64,000 bases of DNA from Gemmatimonadota bacterium (GCA_009692115.1 SHZU01000001.1:194345-258344), one strand, 5' to 3'; numbered from the stretch's first letter, positions 46,777 through 56,781 are shown. Translations and numbers: made by a program. Notes: a model not told the origin generated them from the letters alone.

Positions 46777-46797
46777 GGTTGGCCTCGCCGGCCAACC
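46777..46797. other. Inverted repeat in the 164-bp divergent spacer
   Basis: GGTTGGCC and GGCCAACC pair perfectly around TCGCC. It lies between the divergent hydrolase and DUF5916 genes, 105 bp before the GTG start of the latter. It may be a regulator site or the hairpin of a leader; no U-run follows. Nothing else stands out in this spacer. Confidence 0.35.
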
Positions 46798-46901
46798 CGA
46801 TCAAGGCCCTGGGGGAGTTAGGTTTGTTCCGGATCTGGCCCAGCGCCGAAACCCAGACCGCGGTTCCGCCGTCTGAACTACCAAAACCAAGGACATCGCA
46901 G

Positions 46902-49547
46902 GTGATCGTTCGAATTCCAAGAGCCACGATCCTGTTGTTCGGATTGTCGACGTTGCTCGTGGCAGAGTCCGCCCACAGCCAGCCCGCACAGAAGACGGCC
47001 CGGGCGGTCCGGATCGCCGGCCCGGTTCCTCGCATTGATGGATTGATGGATGACGCCGGCTGGACGGCGGCGGTCCCGATTGCAGACTTCGTGGAGAAGT
47101 TGCCGGTCGAAGGTGCCGACCCGAGCTTCAAGACCGAGGTCCGGATTCTCTACGACCACGACGCGGTGTACGTCGGCGCCCGGCTCCACCGGCCCGACCC
47201 TCTGAACATCCCGACCGCAGTGACCCGGCGCGACGGCACCAGCAACGCCGAGTTACTGGTGGTGTCCTTTGATACGTATCACGACCGGCGGACCGCCTAC
47301 AGCTTCGGGATTTCCTCCGGAGGAGTCCGCAGCGACTACTATCACGGACAGGACTCCCAAACGGATCGCCAGTACGAATACGAGCCGATCTGGACCGCGG
47401 CGGTCCGGGTCGACAGCGCCGGCTGGACCGCCGAGATGCGGATTCCGTTTTCGCAGCTCCGGTTCGGGGCCCGCGACCAGGCCTGGGGCCTCAACATTCA
47501 GCGCGCCATTCCCGACCGGAATGCCGATCACTATTGGGTCATGATTCCCCGGGCTAGCGATCAGTCCGGCTGGTCGTCGTTCTTCGGCACACTCGAGGGC
47601 ATCGCCAACATCAGCTCCGCACGGGGCATCGAATTGGTCCCCTACGTCGCCGCCGACCTGACGATCCGCGGGAACCAGAATCCGAAGAATCCCTTCGATC
47701 AGAAATTCGTCGGCCGGGCGGGGGCGGATCTCAAGGCCGGGCTCGGGACATACCTGACGCTCGATGCCACGGTCAACCCGGACTTCGGCCAAGTCGAGGC
47801 CGACCCGGCCGAGGTCAATCTCACCGCCTTTGAGACCGTCTTCGACGAGCGGCGTCCGTTCTTCGTCGAGGGCAACGAAATCCTGACGGGGCGGGCCCAG
47901 AGTTTTCTCGGGCGGCCCACCTATTTCTATACCCGCCGGATCGGGGCGAGCCCCCGAGGCGGCGCCTCGGGTGACTTCGTCAATGAACCCCGCAACACCA
48001 CCATCCTGGGCGCGGCCAAGGTCACGGGCCGGCTCCCGTCCCGGCTCTCGGTCGGGCTGCTCGCCTCGGTCACGGGCCGGGAATTCGGCGAGGGGTACGA
48101 CTCGACCACCGGACTTATCACCCGTTCCGCGGTCGAGGCACCGGCCGGATTCGGGGTGCTCCGGCTCCAGCAGGAGGTGGGCCGGGACCAATCGACGTTA
48201 GGCATGGTCCTGACCGGGGTGCGCCGGGGGGTGAGTAACGCCGGCGGCCTCGACGCCCTGTTGGCTCGGGATGCCGTCACCGGCGGCGTCGATTGGCGGC
48301 TCCGCTTCCAGGAGGGCAAATACGAACTGACCGGCTGGGCCGGGTTCAGCCGGGTGGCCGGTGAAGGCGCGGCCATCGACCGGGTCCAACGGTCGAGCGC
48401 CCGGTACTTCCAGCGCCCCGACGCGGACTATCTCACCTATGACGCGCTCCGGACCTCCTTGTCCGGCTACACCGCCTCAGTCCGGGCCGACAAGAACGCC
48501 GGCCGCCTGACGCTTTGGGGTATCCAGGTCGGGGTCGAGTCTCCCGGGTTCGAGATCAACGACATCGGCCAGATGGCGCGGGCCGACGCCATCGACTTCA
48601 ACGCCGACCTGCAACTCCAGGACACCAAGCCAAACCGCGTGTTTCGGTATCTCCGAGTGGGCCACTCGGTCGTCGGGCAGTGGGATTTCGGGCTCGACCG
48701 GCAATTCCTTCGTTTGAACCAGAGTTCGACTTTCGTGTTCCGGAACTTTTGGAACCTCGGGCTGGGCGTCGGCTATGCCCCCCGTGCCATGAGCAATACC
48801 CTGACCCGGGGCGGACCCTACATGCAGACCCCGGATGGCTGGAACGTGCAGGCCAGACTGTCGGGCAATCAGCAGTCCCGCACCACGTGGAACTTGGGCG
48901 CCAGTTATCGCCGCGATGAGTTGGACGGATCGGCGACGAGCCTGAGCGCCGGGATCACCACCCGGCCCGGCCCGCAGTGGGAGGCATCGGTCACGCCGCG
49001 CTACACCCGCTCGGTCAACGCCCAACAGTATGTCGCCACGTTAGGCGGCGGTTCAGCGGCTACGTTCGGGCGGCGCTACGTCTTCGGGTTCGTCCAACAA
49101 AGCACGATTGCGACCCAATTCCGCCTCAACTACGCCTTTTCGCCGAACCTGACCGTGCAAGGCTATGCCGAACCCTTCGCGGCGAGCGGCCGGTTCTACG
49201 ACTTCGGCGAGTTGGCCCGGGCGCGGAGCTTCGCGCTTCGAACTTACGGCGTGACCGGCGGAACCACGATCGCCCGGCAGCCCGGCGGCCGATTTGCCGT
49301 GACCGACGGACCGGCGAGTTTCGGGTTTGCAAACCCGGATTTCAACCTCCTGTCGTTTCGCTCCAACTTGGTGGTCCGGTGGGAGTGGTCCGCTGGGAGC
49401 ACCCTGTTCCTGATTTGGCAGCAGAACCGAAGCGACCTGCTCCCAACCGGCACTCTCGTAAGTACGGGCTCGCTCTGGGATGCCACCTCGGCCCCGGGCG
49501 ACAACTTCTTTGCCCTGAAGCTGAGCTACTGGCTCAAGGCCAAGTAG
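46902..49547 (+). CDS. DUF5916 outer-membrane protein with CBM9-like domain
   Basis: 881 aa from the GTG at 46902, which places a normal signal peptide first (VIVRIPRATILLFGLSTLL, cut after AHSQ); a longer upstream frame is spurious. Residues about 30-220 resemble the carbohydrate-binding CBM9-like domain (VPRIDGLMDDAGWTAA, VRILYDHDAVYVGARL). Next comes the DUF5916 core (LDATVNPDFGQVEADPAEVN, FFVEGNEIL), then a long C-terminal beta-barrel ending NFFALKLSYWLKAK. Probably a surface glycan-binding or porin-like protein; function not established. Confidence 0.86.
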   Translation: MIVRIPRATILLFGLSTLLVAESAHSQPAQKTARAVRIAGPVPRIDGLMDDAGWTAAVPIADFVEKLPVEGADPSFKTEVRILYDHDAVYVGARLHRPDPLNIPTAVTRRDGTSNAELLVVSFDTYHDRRTAYSFGISSGGVRSDYYHGQDSQTDRQYEYEPIWTAAVRVDSAGWTAEMRIPFSQLRFGARDQAWGLNIQRAIPDRNADHYWVMIPRASDQSGWSSFFGTLEGIANISSARGIELVPYVAADLTIRGNQNPKNPFDQKFVGRAGADLKAGLGTYLTLDATVNPDFGQVEADPAEVNLTAFETVFDERRPFFVEGNEILTGRAQSFLGRPTYFYTRRIGASPRGGASGDFVNEPRNTTILGAAKVTGRLPSRLSVGLLASVTGREFGEGYDSTTGLITRSAVEAPAGFGVLRLQQEVGRDQSTLGMVLTGVRRGVSNAGGLDALLARDAVTGGVDWRLRFQEGKYELTGWAGFSRVAGEGAAIDRVQRSSARYFQRPDADYLTYDALRTSLSGYTASVRADKNAGRLTLWGIQVGVESPGFEINDIGQMARADAIDFNADLQLQDTKPNRVFRYLRVGHSVVGQWDFGLDRQFLRLNQSSTFVFRNFWNLGLGVGYAPRAMSNTLTRGGPYMQTPDGWNVQARLSGNQQSRTTWNLGASYRRDELDGSATSLSAGITTRPGPQWEASVTPRYTRSVNAQQYVATLGGGSAATFGRRYVFGFVQQSTIATQFRLNYAFSPNLTVQGYAEPFAASGRFYDFGELARARSFALRTYGVTGGTTIARQPGGRFAVTDGPASFGFANPDFNLLSFRSNLVVRWEWSAGSTLFLIWQQNRSDLLPTGTLVSTGSLWDATSAPGDNFFALKLSYWLKAK

Positions 49548-49609
49548 TGGCTTGCCAGCGGGGGCTTTGATCGGCAACTTGGGACCGGACCCCACCCTGA
49601 GGCGACCCG

Positions 49610-50158
49610 ATGACCGCCAACATTGTCATTACCGTACTGATCCTGGCGCTGGTGGTCTTCGCGGCCACGCGCCCGGGCGCCTACCGGGTCGAGCGCTCGG
49701 CCACTATCCCGGCGCCCGCCGGCCTGGTCTTCCCTCTGCTCAACGATTTTCACCGATGGGCCGCTTGGTCGCCGTGGGAGGGCCTCGACCCCGCCATGAA
49801 ACGGACCCACAGCGGCGCGGCGAGCGGGGTCGGCGCGGTGTATGCGTGGGACGGCAGCAAGAAGGCCGGCATGGGGCGGATGGAGATCACTGAATCGGTG
49901 CCCCCTGCAACGATCACGATCCAACTCGATTTCCTGAGGCCGTTCGAGTCTCACAACACCACGAGGTTTCATTTGGCCGCCGAAAGACACGCCACCCGCC
50001 TGACCTGGACCATGGAGGGCCCGAGCAGTTTCATGACCAAGCCGATGGGCATCTTCGTTAGCATGGACACGATGATCGGGAAGGACTTCGAGACGGGGTT
50101 GGCGAAACTCCAGCGCGTCGGGGAGCAACCAGGGGCCGCCGGCCTGGAGAGAACCTGA
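49610..50158 (+). CDS. SRPBCC (START/polyketide cyclase-like) protein with N-terminal membrane helix
   Basis: 182 aa. An N-terminal hydrophobic helix (NIVITVLILALVVFAATRP) anchors a cytosolic or periplasmic SRPBCC domain: YRVERSATIPAPAGLVFPLL, FHRWAAWSPWEGLDPAMKRT, YAWDGSKKAGMGRMEITES and a C-terminal helix MIGKDFETGLAKLQ. The fold binds hydrophobic ligands; ligand unknown. Its TGA shares a base with the ATG of the following aminotransferase (TGATG), so the two are co-translated. Confidence 0.87.
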   Translation: MTANIVITVLILALVVFAATRPGAYRVERSATIPAPAGLVFPLLNDFHRWAAWSPWEGLDPAMKRTHSGAASGVGAVYAWDGSKKAGMGRMEITESVPPATITIQLDFLRPFESHNTTRFHLAAERHATRLTWTMEGPSSFMTKPMGIFVSMDTMIGKDFETGLAKLQRVGEQPGAAGLERT

Positions 50159-51285
50159 TGCAGATCGAAGAATTCGCGATCGAACGATGGATGGACCGCT
50201 ATGAAAATCACTGTCGCTACAACTTGGCCGAAAGCTGTGTCGAGTCCCTGACGGTGCAGGAATTGCTCGCCCTGGCCGGCAAACAGAGCACGATCCTCGA
50301 CGAACTCCTGCCCCTCAAACTGACCTACGGCGCCATTGAGGGGTCCGCCCGGCTGCGCGGCCTGGTGGCGTCGCTCTATGCCTCCCAGCAGGTGGCCAAC
50401 GTCGTGATCACCCATGGGGCGATCGGGGGGAACGCGCTCGTTTACCAGACCCTGGTCGAACCGGGCGACGAGGTGGTGACCCTGGTGCCGATCTACCAGC
50501 AGCACTACTCGATTCCCGAAAGCCTGGGCGCCACGGTCAAGCGCCTCCGGCTCACGGAGTCGAACCGCTTCCTGCCCGATCTCGATGAACTCGCCGGGCT
50601 CGTCACCCCTCGCACCAAAATCATCGCGCTCAGTAACCCAAACAACCCGACGGGGTCGCTGATGGACCGCACGACGCTCGAGGCGATCGTTCGAATCGCC
50701 GGGGCGTCCGGTGCCTACGTGCTGTCCGACGAGGTCTATCGCGGCATCGATCAGGAGGGCAGCGGCACCACCGACTCGGTGGCTGATCTGTACGAGCGGG
50801 GCATCAGCACCGGCAGCATGTCGAAGGCGTTTTCCCTGGCGGGCTTGCGGCTGGGCTGGATTACCGGGCCACACCCGGTGATCCGCGCCGTGGCACGGCA
50901 CCGCGACTACAACACGATCAGCGTCGGCATGCTCGATGAGCATTTCGCGGCGATTGCTCTCGAACACCGGACCAAGATTCTGGCCCGGAGCCGCAACATC
51001 GTCCGCACCAACTTGGCCGTGCTCGATCAGTGGATCGGCGCCGAACCTTCGATATCGTACATCAAACCCCGATCCGGCACGACGGCGCTGCTCAAGTACT
51101 CCGAACCCGAGTCGTCCGAGAGCTTCTGCGTCCGGCTGGTCGAAACCCGGGGTGTGATGTTTACCCCGGGCAGCGCCCTCGACATGGAGGGCTACGTCCG
51201 AATCGGGTACGCTAACAACCGAACCGTCTTGGAGCAGGGCCTGGCGGAGGTCTCGGCGTTCCTGGGTGCTGGCGCCTTGGTATAG
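50158..51285 (+). CDS. PLP-dependent aminotransferase, class I/II
   Basis: 375 aa, fold type I. Pyridoxal-phosphate features: ITHGAIGGNALVYQTL, NPNNPTGSLMD, VLSDEVYRG and the Schiff-base lysine in GSMSKAFSLAGLRLGW. The N-terminus (IEEFAIERWMDRYENHCRY) is typical of a subgroup near aspartate aminotransferase and capreomycidine synthase-like enzymes rather than standard AspC. The substrate cannot be named. Coupled to the SRPBCC gene. Confidence 0.87.
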   Translation: MQIEEFAIERWMDRYENHCRYNLAESCVESLTVQELLALAGKQSTILDELLPLKLTYGAIEGSARLRGLVASLYASQQVANVVITHGAIGGNALVYQTLVEPGDEVVTLVPIYQQHYSIPESLGATVKRLRLTESNRFLPDLDELAGLVTPRTKIIALSNPNNPTGSLMDRTTLEAIVRIAGASGAYVLSDEVYRGIDQEGSGTTDSVADLYERGISTGSMSKAFSLAGLRLGWITGPHPVIRAVARHRDYNTISVGMLDEHFAAIALEHRTKILARSRNIVRTNLAVLDQWIGAEPSISYIKPRSGTTALLKYSEPESSESFCVRLVETRGVMFTPGSALDMEGYVRIGYANNRTVLEQGLAEVSAFLGAGALV

Positions 51286-51327
51286 CACCAACAGATTCCC
51301 CACTTCCAATTCCAACCCCGAGGCCCA

Positions 51328-52149
51328 ATGCGCGCTCGATGGATCTTCGCCCCCCTTCTGGCGGTCCCCTGGGCACTCGCTCAGAGCCAGTCCGTTCAGT
51401 ACCGCTCCCCCGCCGGTGTCGAGTACCGGTCGCAACCCGACACCGGCGCGGTAGCCCGAGCGGAGCTGGCCCTCAAGGCCGATCCCAAGAACGTCACCAA
51501 GATCATCGCCCTCGGCGTGGCCCAATCGGGAGTGCGCCAGTTTCGGGAAGCGATCACCACGTTCACCAGGGGATTGGCCATCGAGCCCACCAACGCCCTG
51601 CTCCTCCGGTGGCGGGGTCACCGGTATCTGTCGATCCGGGAATTCGACAAGGCCCGGGCCGATCTCGAGGCCGGCACCAAACTCGACCCCTCGATCTACG
51701 GACTCTGGTATCACCTGGGCGTGGTTCGCTTCGCCAAGGCGGACTTTCCCGGGGCAGCCGCCGCGTTCGCCAAAGCCCAGCCGATCGCGCCGGACCCCGG
51801 CGAACTGGCCGGGTCCACCGACTGGCTTTGGATGTCGCTCGCCCGAGCAGGCCGGGCCGCTGAGGCCAAGGCGATGCTCGACCGGCGGCCCGATTCCCTC
51901 CCGACGACGGTCTGGTACGCCCGGCGGCTCAAGCTCTACCGCGGCTTGATCGGGCCCGACCAAGTGGTGACCCCGGCCGACACCGGCGACGTTACCCTCG
52001 CCACGTTGAGCTACGGCCTTGGCAACTGGTATCTGGTCCGGGGCGACACGGCCAAGGCCCGGCAGTGGTTCCGTCGGGTGATCGATTCAAGGGGCTGGCC
52101 GGGCTTCGGGTTCATCGTGGCGGAGGCGGAGCTTCGCCAGCTCAAGTGA
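51328..52149 (+). CDS. Secreted tetratricopeptide repeat protein
   Basis: 273 aa with a signal peptide (MRARWIFAPLLAVPWALAQ). Three to four TPR units follow: VTKIIALGVAQSGVRQFREA, NALLLRWRGHRYLSIREFDK, GLWYHLGVVRFAKADFPGAA and a C-terminal NWYLVRGDTAKARQWFRR. It serves as a protein-binding scaffold in the periplasm; partner unknown. The stop overlaps the start of the next small gene (GTGA), and the run continues into hpaE. Confidence 0.85.
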   Translation: MRARWIFAPLLAVPWALAQSQSVQYRSPAGVEYRSQPDTGAVARAELALKADPKNVTKIIALGVAQSGVRQFREAITTFTRGLAIEPTNALLLRWRGHRYLSIREFDKARADLEAGTKLDPSIYGLWYHLGVVRFAKADFPGAAAAFAKAQPIAPDPGELAGSTDWLWMSLARAGRAAEAKAMLDRRPDSLPTTVWYARRLKLYRGLIGPDQVVTPADTGDVTLATLSYGLGNWYLVRGDTAKARQWFRRVIDSRGWPGFGFIVAEAELRQLK

Positions 52150-52499
52150 GTTATCGACTTGCGATTGTCCTGCTCCTGGCTGCGATGAGCATTCCCGCCG
52201 GCGCCCAAAACCGGACCCCGCCCCCGCCGAACGTGCTGCGGGCGCTTTGGGACGAGGTCTATCGGGAGGCCACCGGCGGCGGCCCGGCTCCCTATGACCC
52301 CGAGATCTACACGGCGGTGTTCCGCCGGTGGCTTTGGGCCAGACATGTCGAAGTGATTCCGATCGGCCAGGCGCTCGACGGCTCGACGTCGGCGTACGCG
52401 TTCGGAATCCCGACGAAGGAACTGATCGCCACGCCGACGGAAGTGGCGGCCACCATGACGACGATCGACCGACTGTTCAGCACCACCGAGGAGAGTTGA
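52146..52499 (+). CDS. Small exported protein of unknown function
   Basis: 117 aa from the GTG at 52146, which overlaps the TPR stop; a longer frame starting inside the TPR gene is not credible. The signal peptide (SYRLAIVLLLAAMSIPAGA) is cut after GAQ. The mature part (RALWDEVYREATGGGPAPYD, EVIPIGQALDGSTSAYAFG) has no motif I recognise. Two bases separate its stop from hpaE, so it is probably made with the aromatic operon, or simply paired with the TPR protein. Confidence 0.7.
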   Translation: MSYRLAIVLLLAAMSIPAGAQNRTPPPPNVLRALWDEVYREATGGGPAPYDPEIYTAVFRRWLWARHVEVIPIGQALDGSTSAYAFGIPTKELIATPTEVAATMTTIDRLFSTTEES

Positions 52500-52500
52500 G

Positions 52501-54027
52501 ATGGCTTTGGGCCAGAGCGGGACGGCCATTGCGCCGGAGTTCATCACGAAAGTCCGCGAGAAGCTCGGCGGGTCCGTCATTCCCCATTTCATCGGCGGCG
52601 AGTTCGTGCCGGGGCATCGGGGCGAAACGTTCGAGACCCTCGATCCCTCCACGAACCAGTTGCTGGCCCGGGTGGCGCGGGGGCACGCCGAAGACATCGA
52701 CCGGGCGGCCGACGCGGCCCATCAAGCCTTCCAGTCGTGGCGAAAGCTCGCGCCCAAGGCCCGCCGGACGCACCTGATCCGGATCGCCGCGGTCCTCGAC
52801 AAACACGGCGACGAACTCGCCACCATCGAGTGCCTCGACGCGGGCCAAGTGATCAAGGTGGTCCGGGCCCAGATTGCCCGGGCGGCCGAGAATTTCAGCT
52901 TTTACGCCGAGTATGCCGACAAGGCGATGGACGGGCGGACTTACCCGGTGGGCCATGAGTGGCTCAACTACACGCTCCGGGTGCCGGTCGGGGCCTGCGG
53001 GATCATCACCCCGTGGAATTCGCCCCTGATGCTGGCCACGTGGCGGATCGCCCCGGCGCTCGCCACCGGCAACACCGTCATCCTGAAACCGGCCGAGTGG
53101 TCGCCGCTGACGGCCTGGAAGCTCGCCCGGATCATCCAGGAAGCCGACTTGCCGCCGGGGGTCTTCAATGTGGTGCAGGGGTTCGGCGAAGAGGCCGGGG
53201 CCCCGTTGGTGGCGCACCCCAAGGTGCCGCTGATCACCTTCACCGGCGAAACCACCACCGGCACCATCGTTACCAAGAACGCCGCCGATCAGCTCAAGCG
53301 GGTCTCGCTCGAACTCGGCGGCAAATCGCCGTCGGTCGTCTTTGCCGACGCCGACCTCGACCGCGCGCTCGACGGCACCGTGTTCCAGATCTTCAGCCTC
53401 AACGGGGAACGCTGCACCGCCAACTCCCGGGTCCTGATCCAGGCCTCGATCTTCGATGACTTCGTGGCGCAGCTCGAAGCCCGGACCAAAGCGGTCACGG
53501 TGGGCCATCCGCTCGACCCCAATACCGAAGTGGGCCCCCTGATCCACCCCGAACATTGCGACCGGGTGCTTGGCTATCTCGACATCGGGAAGCGTGAAGG
53601 CGCCCGGCTCGTGGCCGGCGGACACCGGGTCGGCACCGAGGGCAACTATGTCGCCCCGACCCTGTTCACCGGCGACAACCGGATGCGGATTGCCCAAGAA
53701 GAGATCTTCGGCCCGGTCTTAGTCGCGATCCCCTTCACGGACGAGGCCGATGCCTTAGCCAAGGCCAACGACGTGAAGTACGGCCTCGCGGCGTATATCT
53801 GGACCTCCGATGTGGCCCGGGCCCACCGAATGGCGCTCGGCATCGAGGCCGGGATGACCTGGATCAACAGCCACAACGTCCGCCACCTGCCGACGCCGTT
53901 CGGCGGGGTCAAGTTCAGCGGCACCCACCGCGAAGGGGGCGAGCATGCCTTCGAGTTCTACACCGAGATCAAGAACGTGGCCGTGCCGCTCGGCACCCAC
54001 CCGATCCCGCAGTTCGGCAAGCGTTAG
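52501..54027 (+). CDS. hpaE: 5-carboxymethyl-2-hydroxymuconate semialdehyde dehydrogenase
   Basis: 508 aa aldehyde dehydrogenase with GAGGAG-type SD nine bases upstream. Motifs: ITPWNSPLMLATWRIAP, ITFTGETTTG, catalytic Glu in SLELGGKSPSVVF and Cys in FSLNGERCTANSRVLIQ (the NGERC form is typical of HpaE). It oxidises the ring-cleavage semialdehyde CHMS to CHM in homoprotocatechuate degradation. The five following genes are the other steps of that route, which fixes the assignment. Confidence 0.93.
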   Translation: MALGQSGTAIAPEFITKVREKLGGSVIPHFIGGEFVPGHRGETFETLDPSTNQLLARVARGHAEDIDRAADAAHQAFQSWRKLAPKARRTHLIRIAAVLDKHGDELATIECLDAGQVIKVVRAQIARAAENFSFYAEYADKAMDGRTYPVGHEWLNYTLRVPVGACGIITPWNSPLMLATWRIAPALATGNTVILKPAEWSPLTAWKLARIIQEADLPPGVFNVVQGFGEEAGAPLVAHPKVPLITFTGETTTGTIVTKNAADQLKRVSLELGGKSPSVVFADADLDRALDGTVFQIFSLNGERCTANSRVLIQASIFDDFVAQLEARTKAVTVGHPLDPNTEVGPLIHPEHCDRVLGYLDIGKREGARLVAGGHRVGTEGNYVAPTLFTGDNRMRIAQEEIFGPVLVAIPFTDEADALAKANDVKYGLAAYIWTSDVARAHRMALGIEAGMTWINSHNVRHLPTPFGGVKFSGTHREGGEHAFEFYTEIKNVAVPLGTHPIPQFGKR

Positions 54028-54036
54028 GCGCGTCAC

Positions 54037-55005
54037 ATGACGACCCCAGAGATCATCCGGATCGGCCACGTGGTCCTATCGGTGGCCGATCTCGCCGCTT
54101 CGAAACGGTTCTACGTCGATCTCCTGGGATTGAACCTGCTCCACGAAACGCCGGGCGCCCTCTACCTCCGCGGGGTCGAGGATCGCGAGTGGAGCCTCAA
54201 GCTCGAGACCGGCCCCGCCCCGCGGGTCCGGCAGTTTGGCTTCAAGGTCGGGTCCGAGGCCGCTCTCGACCAATTGGAGGCGCTAGCCCGTGCCGAAGGT
54301 CTGGCCACTCGGCGAGAGTCCGAACTCGACCGGCCCTCGTTGCTTCGGATCCAGGACCCGTTCGGCTTCCCGATGACCTATTACTACCAATCGGTTCGCC
54401 ATCCGTGGCTGCTCCAGCGCTACGACCTGCACCGAGGCCCCGGGATTACTCGGATCGACCATGTGAACGTCTTCTCCCCGACGGTGGGCGACATGGCGGC
54501 ATGGTACCAGCGGACCCAGGGATTCCGGCTGAGCGAGTACACCGAGGACCAAGACGGGGTGACCTGGGCCGCGTGGATGCACCGGAAGGGCAACGTCCAC
54601 GATCTCGCCATCACTAACGGCGCCGGCCCCCGGATGCACCACTTTGCGTACTACCTCCCCGACGGGAGCCGGGTCACCCAGCTCTGCGATATCCTGGCCG
54701 GCGCGCGGATGGAGGCCCACATCGAACGCGGTCCCGGGCGCCATGGGATCTCGAACGCCTTCTACCTCTACCTTCGCGACCCCGACGGCCACCGGATCGA
54801 GTTGTACAGCTCGGACTATCTCACCGTGGATCCCGACTTCGAGCCGATCCGGTGGGACCGGGACGACATCCGGCGCCAGCAACTGTGGGGCGGCCCCGCA
54901 CCGAAGCGGTGGTTTACCGAGGGATCAGTGGTCGAGTCATTCGACGGGGCCGGGTCGCCGGTCCGGGAATCGGCGTTGTCGGGCATCCCGACCTACATCT
55001 CATGA
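54037..55005 (+). CDS. hpaD: 3,4-dihydroxyphenylacetate 2,3-dioxygenase
   Basis: 322-aa extradiol (meta) ring-cleavage enzyme of the type I vicinal-oxygen-chelate family with two repeated modules. Iron ligands in the C-terminal module: His142 (ITRIDHVNVFS), His201 or 202 (PRMHHFAYYL) and Glu255 (DGHRIELYSSDY). The C-terminal WDRDDIRRQQLWG with APKRWFTEG matches homoprotocatechuate 2,3-dioxygenases. It opens the ring of homoprotocatechuate to CHMS. hpaG1 begins at an ATGA overlap. Confidence 0.94.
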   Translation: MTTPEIIRIGHVVLSVADLAASKRFYVDLLGLNLLHETPGALYLRGVEDREWSLKLETGPAPRVRQFGFKVGSEAALDQLEALARAEGLATRRESELDRPSLLRIQDPFGFPMTYYYQSVRHPWLLQRYDLHRGPGITRIDHVNVFSPTVGDMAAWYQRTQGFRLSEYTEDQDGVTWAAWMHRKGNVHDLAITNGAGPRMHHFAYYLPDGSRVTQLCDILAGARMEAHIERGPGRHGISNAFYLYLRDPDGHRIELYSSDYLTVDPDFEPIRWDRDDIRRQQLWGGPAPKRWFTEGSVVESFDGAGSPVRESALSGIPTYIS

Positions 55006-55634
55006 GCCGGACGGTCTATGCGGCGGCGCTCAACCGGCTGGAGACGTGGCGGGCGTTGGGCGATGCGCTCAACCGGGACCCCTATAAGGCCCCGCCCAAG
55101 GCCCCGGTGTTGCACTTGAAGCCGGCCAACACCTGGATCGGCCCCGGCGATCCGATCCCCTGCCCGGCCGGGGTGCCCGCCCTCCGGATGGGAGGCACCG
55201 TGGGCCTGGTCATCGGGCGCACCATGTCCGGCGTCGGGCCGGACGAGGCCCTGGCCCACTTGGCCGGCTTGGTGGTGGCCAACGACGTGAGCATCCCTTA
55301 CCAGTCGCACTACCGGCCTGCCATCAAAGAGCGCTGCCCCGATGGCTTCTGTCCCATCGGGCCGGTGGTGGCCCCCGGCGGCGCGCTCGACCCAGACGGT
55401 CTCGAGGTGGTCATTGAAGTGAACGGCCGAATCGTGCGCCGAGCGGATGGCCGGGGATTGGTGCGCGGCGCCGCCCACCTGTTGGCGGACGTCTCCCAAT
55501 TCATCACCTTCGAACCCGGCGATATCCTGCTCCTCGGAGAGCCCCACGAACCGCCACTCGCCACCCCCGGTGACCGGGTCCGGCTTGTGATCGCGGGGGT
55601 CGGGGTTCTCGAGAATCCGGTGGAGCGGGAATGA
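55002..55634 (+). CDS. hpaG1: HpaG1: fumarylacetoacetate-hydrolase-fold subunit (OPET decarboxylase half)
   Basis: 210 aa from the ATG at 55002, which overlaps the hpaD stop. FAH-fold metal-site features: LKPANTWIGPGDPI at the start, GLVIGRTMSGVGP, VVANDVSIPYQSHYRP and FEPGDILLLGEP. In E. coli HpaG one 429-aa chain holds two FAH repeats; here the repeats are separate genes overlapping by four bases. It takes part in decarboxylation of 5-oxo-pent-3-ene-1,2,5-tricarboxylate and isomerisation of the product. Confidence 0.88.
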   Translation: MSRTVYAAALNRLETWRALGDALNRDPYKAPPKAPVLHLKPANTWIGPGDPIPCPAGVPALRMGGTVGLVIGRTMSGVGPDEALAHLAGLVVANDVSIPYQSHYRPAIKERCPDGFCPIGPVVAPGGALDPDGLEVVIEVNGRIVRRADGRGLVRGAAHLLADVSQFITFEPGDILLLGEPHEPPLATPGDRVRLVIAGVGVLENPVERE

Positions 55635-56371
55635 AGCGGGCCCGGGTGATGTTCCAGGGAACCGAATGGGCGGCCACCGAGTCCGATGGGATGGTCCGCC
55701 TTTCCGACGGCCGGATGCTGGCCGAAGCGGACGTGGGGTGGCTCCCGCCGGTGGTGCCGCGAACCATCTTTGCCGTTGGCCTCAACTACGCCGACCACGC
55801 CAAGGAACTCGCCTTTACGCCACCGACCGTGCCGTTGGTCTTCCTCAAAGGCGCGAATACGATCTGTGGGCACTTCTCCCGGGTCAGCCGCCCGGCCGAC
55901 GTGACCTTCATGCACTACGAGTGTGAATTGGCCGTGATCATCGGCCGAACCGCCCGCCGGGTCCGCCAGGCCGACGCGCTCGACTATGTGGCCGGCTACA
56001 CGGTGGCGAACGACTACGCGTTCCGCGACTACCTCGAGAATTACTACCGGCCGAATCTTCGGGTCAAAAGTCGTGACCATGCCACCCCGCTTGGCCCGTG
56101 GCTGGTTGACCAAGCCGACGTGCCCGACCCCGCCAACCTCCGGCTTCGCACCACCGTCAACGGCAGCGAGACCCTGGCCGGCTCGACCAGCGCCATGATT
56201 TTCTCGGTGGCGTGGCTGATCGAGTATCTGAGCGGCTTCCTGACTCTCTCGCCGGGCGATCTCATCCTGACCGGCACGCCCGACGGACTGGCCAACGTCC
56301 AGGCCGGCGATATCGTGACCACCGAAGTCGAAGGGGTGGGCCGGTTGACCAGCACCATCGTGGGAGACTAA
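55631..56371 (+). CDS. hpaG2: HpaG2: FAH-fold decarboxylase/isomerase half
   Basis: 246 aa, starting at an ATGA overlap with hpaG1. FAH-fold motifs are stronger here: [44 protein letters not shown] (the metal-binding Glu-x-Glu), [20 protein letters not shown] and [15 protein letters not shown]. Together with HpaG1 it forms the bifunctional 5-oxopent-3-ene-1,2,5-tricarboxylate decarboxylase / 2-hydroxyhepta-2,4-diene-1,7-dioate isomerase. Confidence 0.9.
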   Translation: MKRARVMFQGTEWAATESDGMVRLSDGRMLAEADVGWLPPVVPRTIFAVGLNYADHAKELAFTPPTVPLVFLKGANTICGHFSRVSRPADVTFMHYECELAVIIGRTARRVRQADALDYVAGYTVANDYAFRDYLENYYRPNLRVKSRDHATPLGPWLVDQADVPDPANLRLRTTVNGSETLAGSTSAMIFSVAWLIEYLSGFLTLSPGDLILTGTPDGLANVQAGDIVTTEVEGVGRLTSTIVGD

Positions 56372-56377
56372 GCACTG

Positions 56378-56767
56378 ATGCCCCATCTCATCGTCGAGTA
56401 CACCGACAATCTGGGCGACGGGGCCCGGATCCCCGAGTTGCTCGCGAAGGCCAACCGAATCCTGATGGATCAGGGCGGCGTTTTTCCAACCGGCGGGATC
56501 CGGTCCCGGGCCCACCGGCTGACCGAATACGCCGTGGCCGACCAGGCCGCCGACTACGGATTCGTCCACGCCCGGCTCACGATCGGCGCCGGCCGCCCCG
56601 AGGCCGTCACACGCGCCACCGGCGACCAACTCTTCGCGATGTTCAAGGAACACTTTGCCGAGCTGTTTCAGGCCCGGCCCCTGGCGATCTCGTTCGAGCT
56701 CTACGAAACCAGCGAGGCCTGGAGCTGGAAACACAACAACCTGCACGCGCGCTTCAAGCAACCCTAA
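56378..56767 (+). CDS. hpaF: 5-carboxymethyl-2-hydroxymuconate delta-isomerase
   Basis: 129 aa, the usual length of CHM isomerase, a tautomerase-superfamily trimer. It begins with the catalytic N-terminal proline ([13 protein letters not shown]) and has the [12 protein letters not shown] and [15 protein letters not shown] segments of the family. It converts 5-carboxymethyl-2-hydroxymuconate to OPET, between HpaE and HpaG. Six bases separate it from hpaG2. Confidence 0.93.
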   Translation: MPHLIVEYTDNLGDGARIPELLAKANRILMDQGGVFPTGGIRSRAHRLTEYAVADQAADYGFVHARLTIGAGRPEAVTRATGDQLFAMFKEHFAELFQARPLAISFELYETSEAWSWKHNNLHARFKQP

Positions 56768-56781
56768 CGCCGGAGACCCCC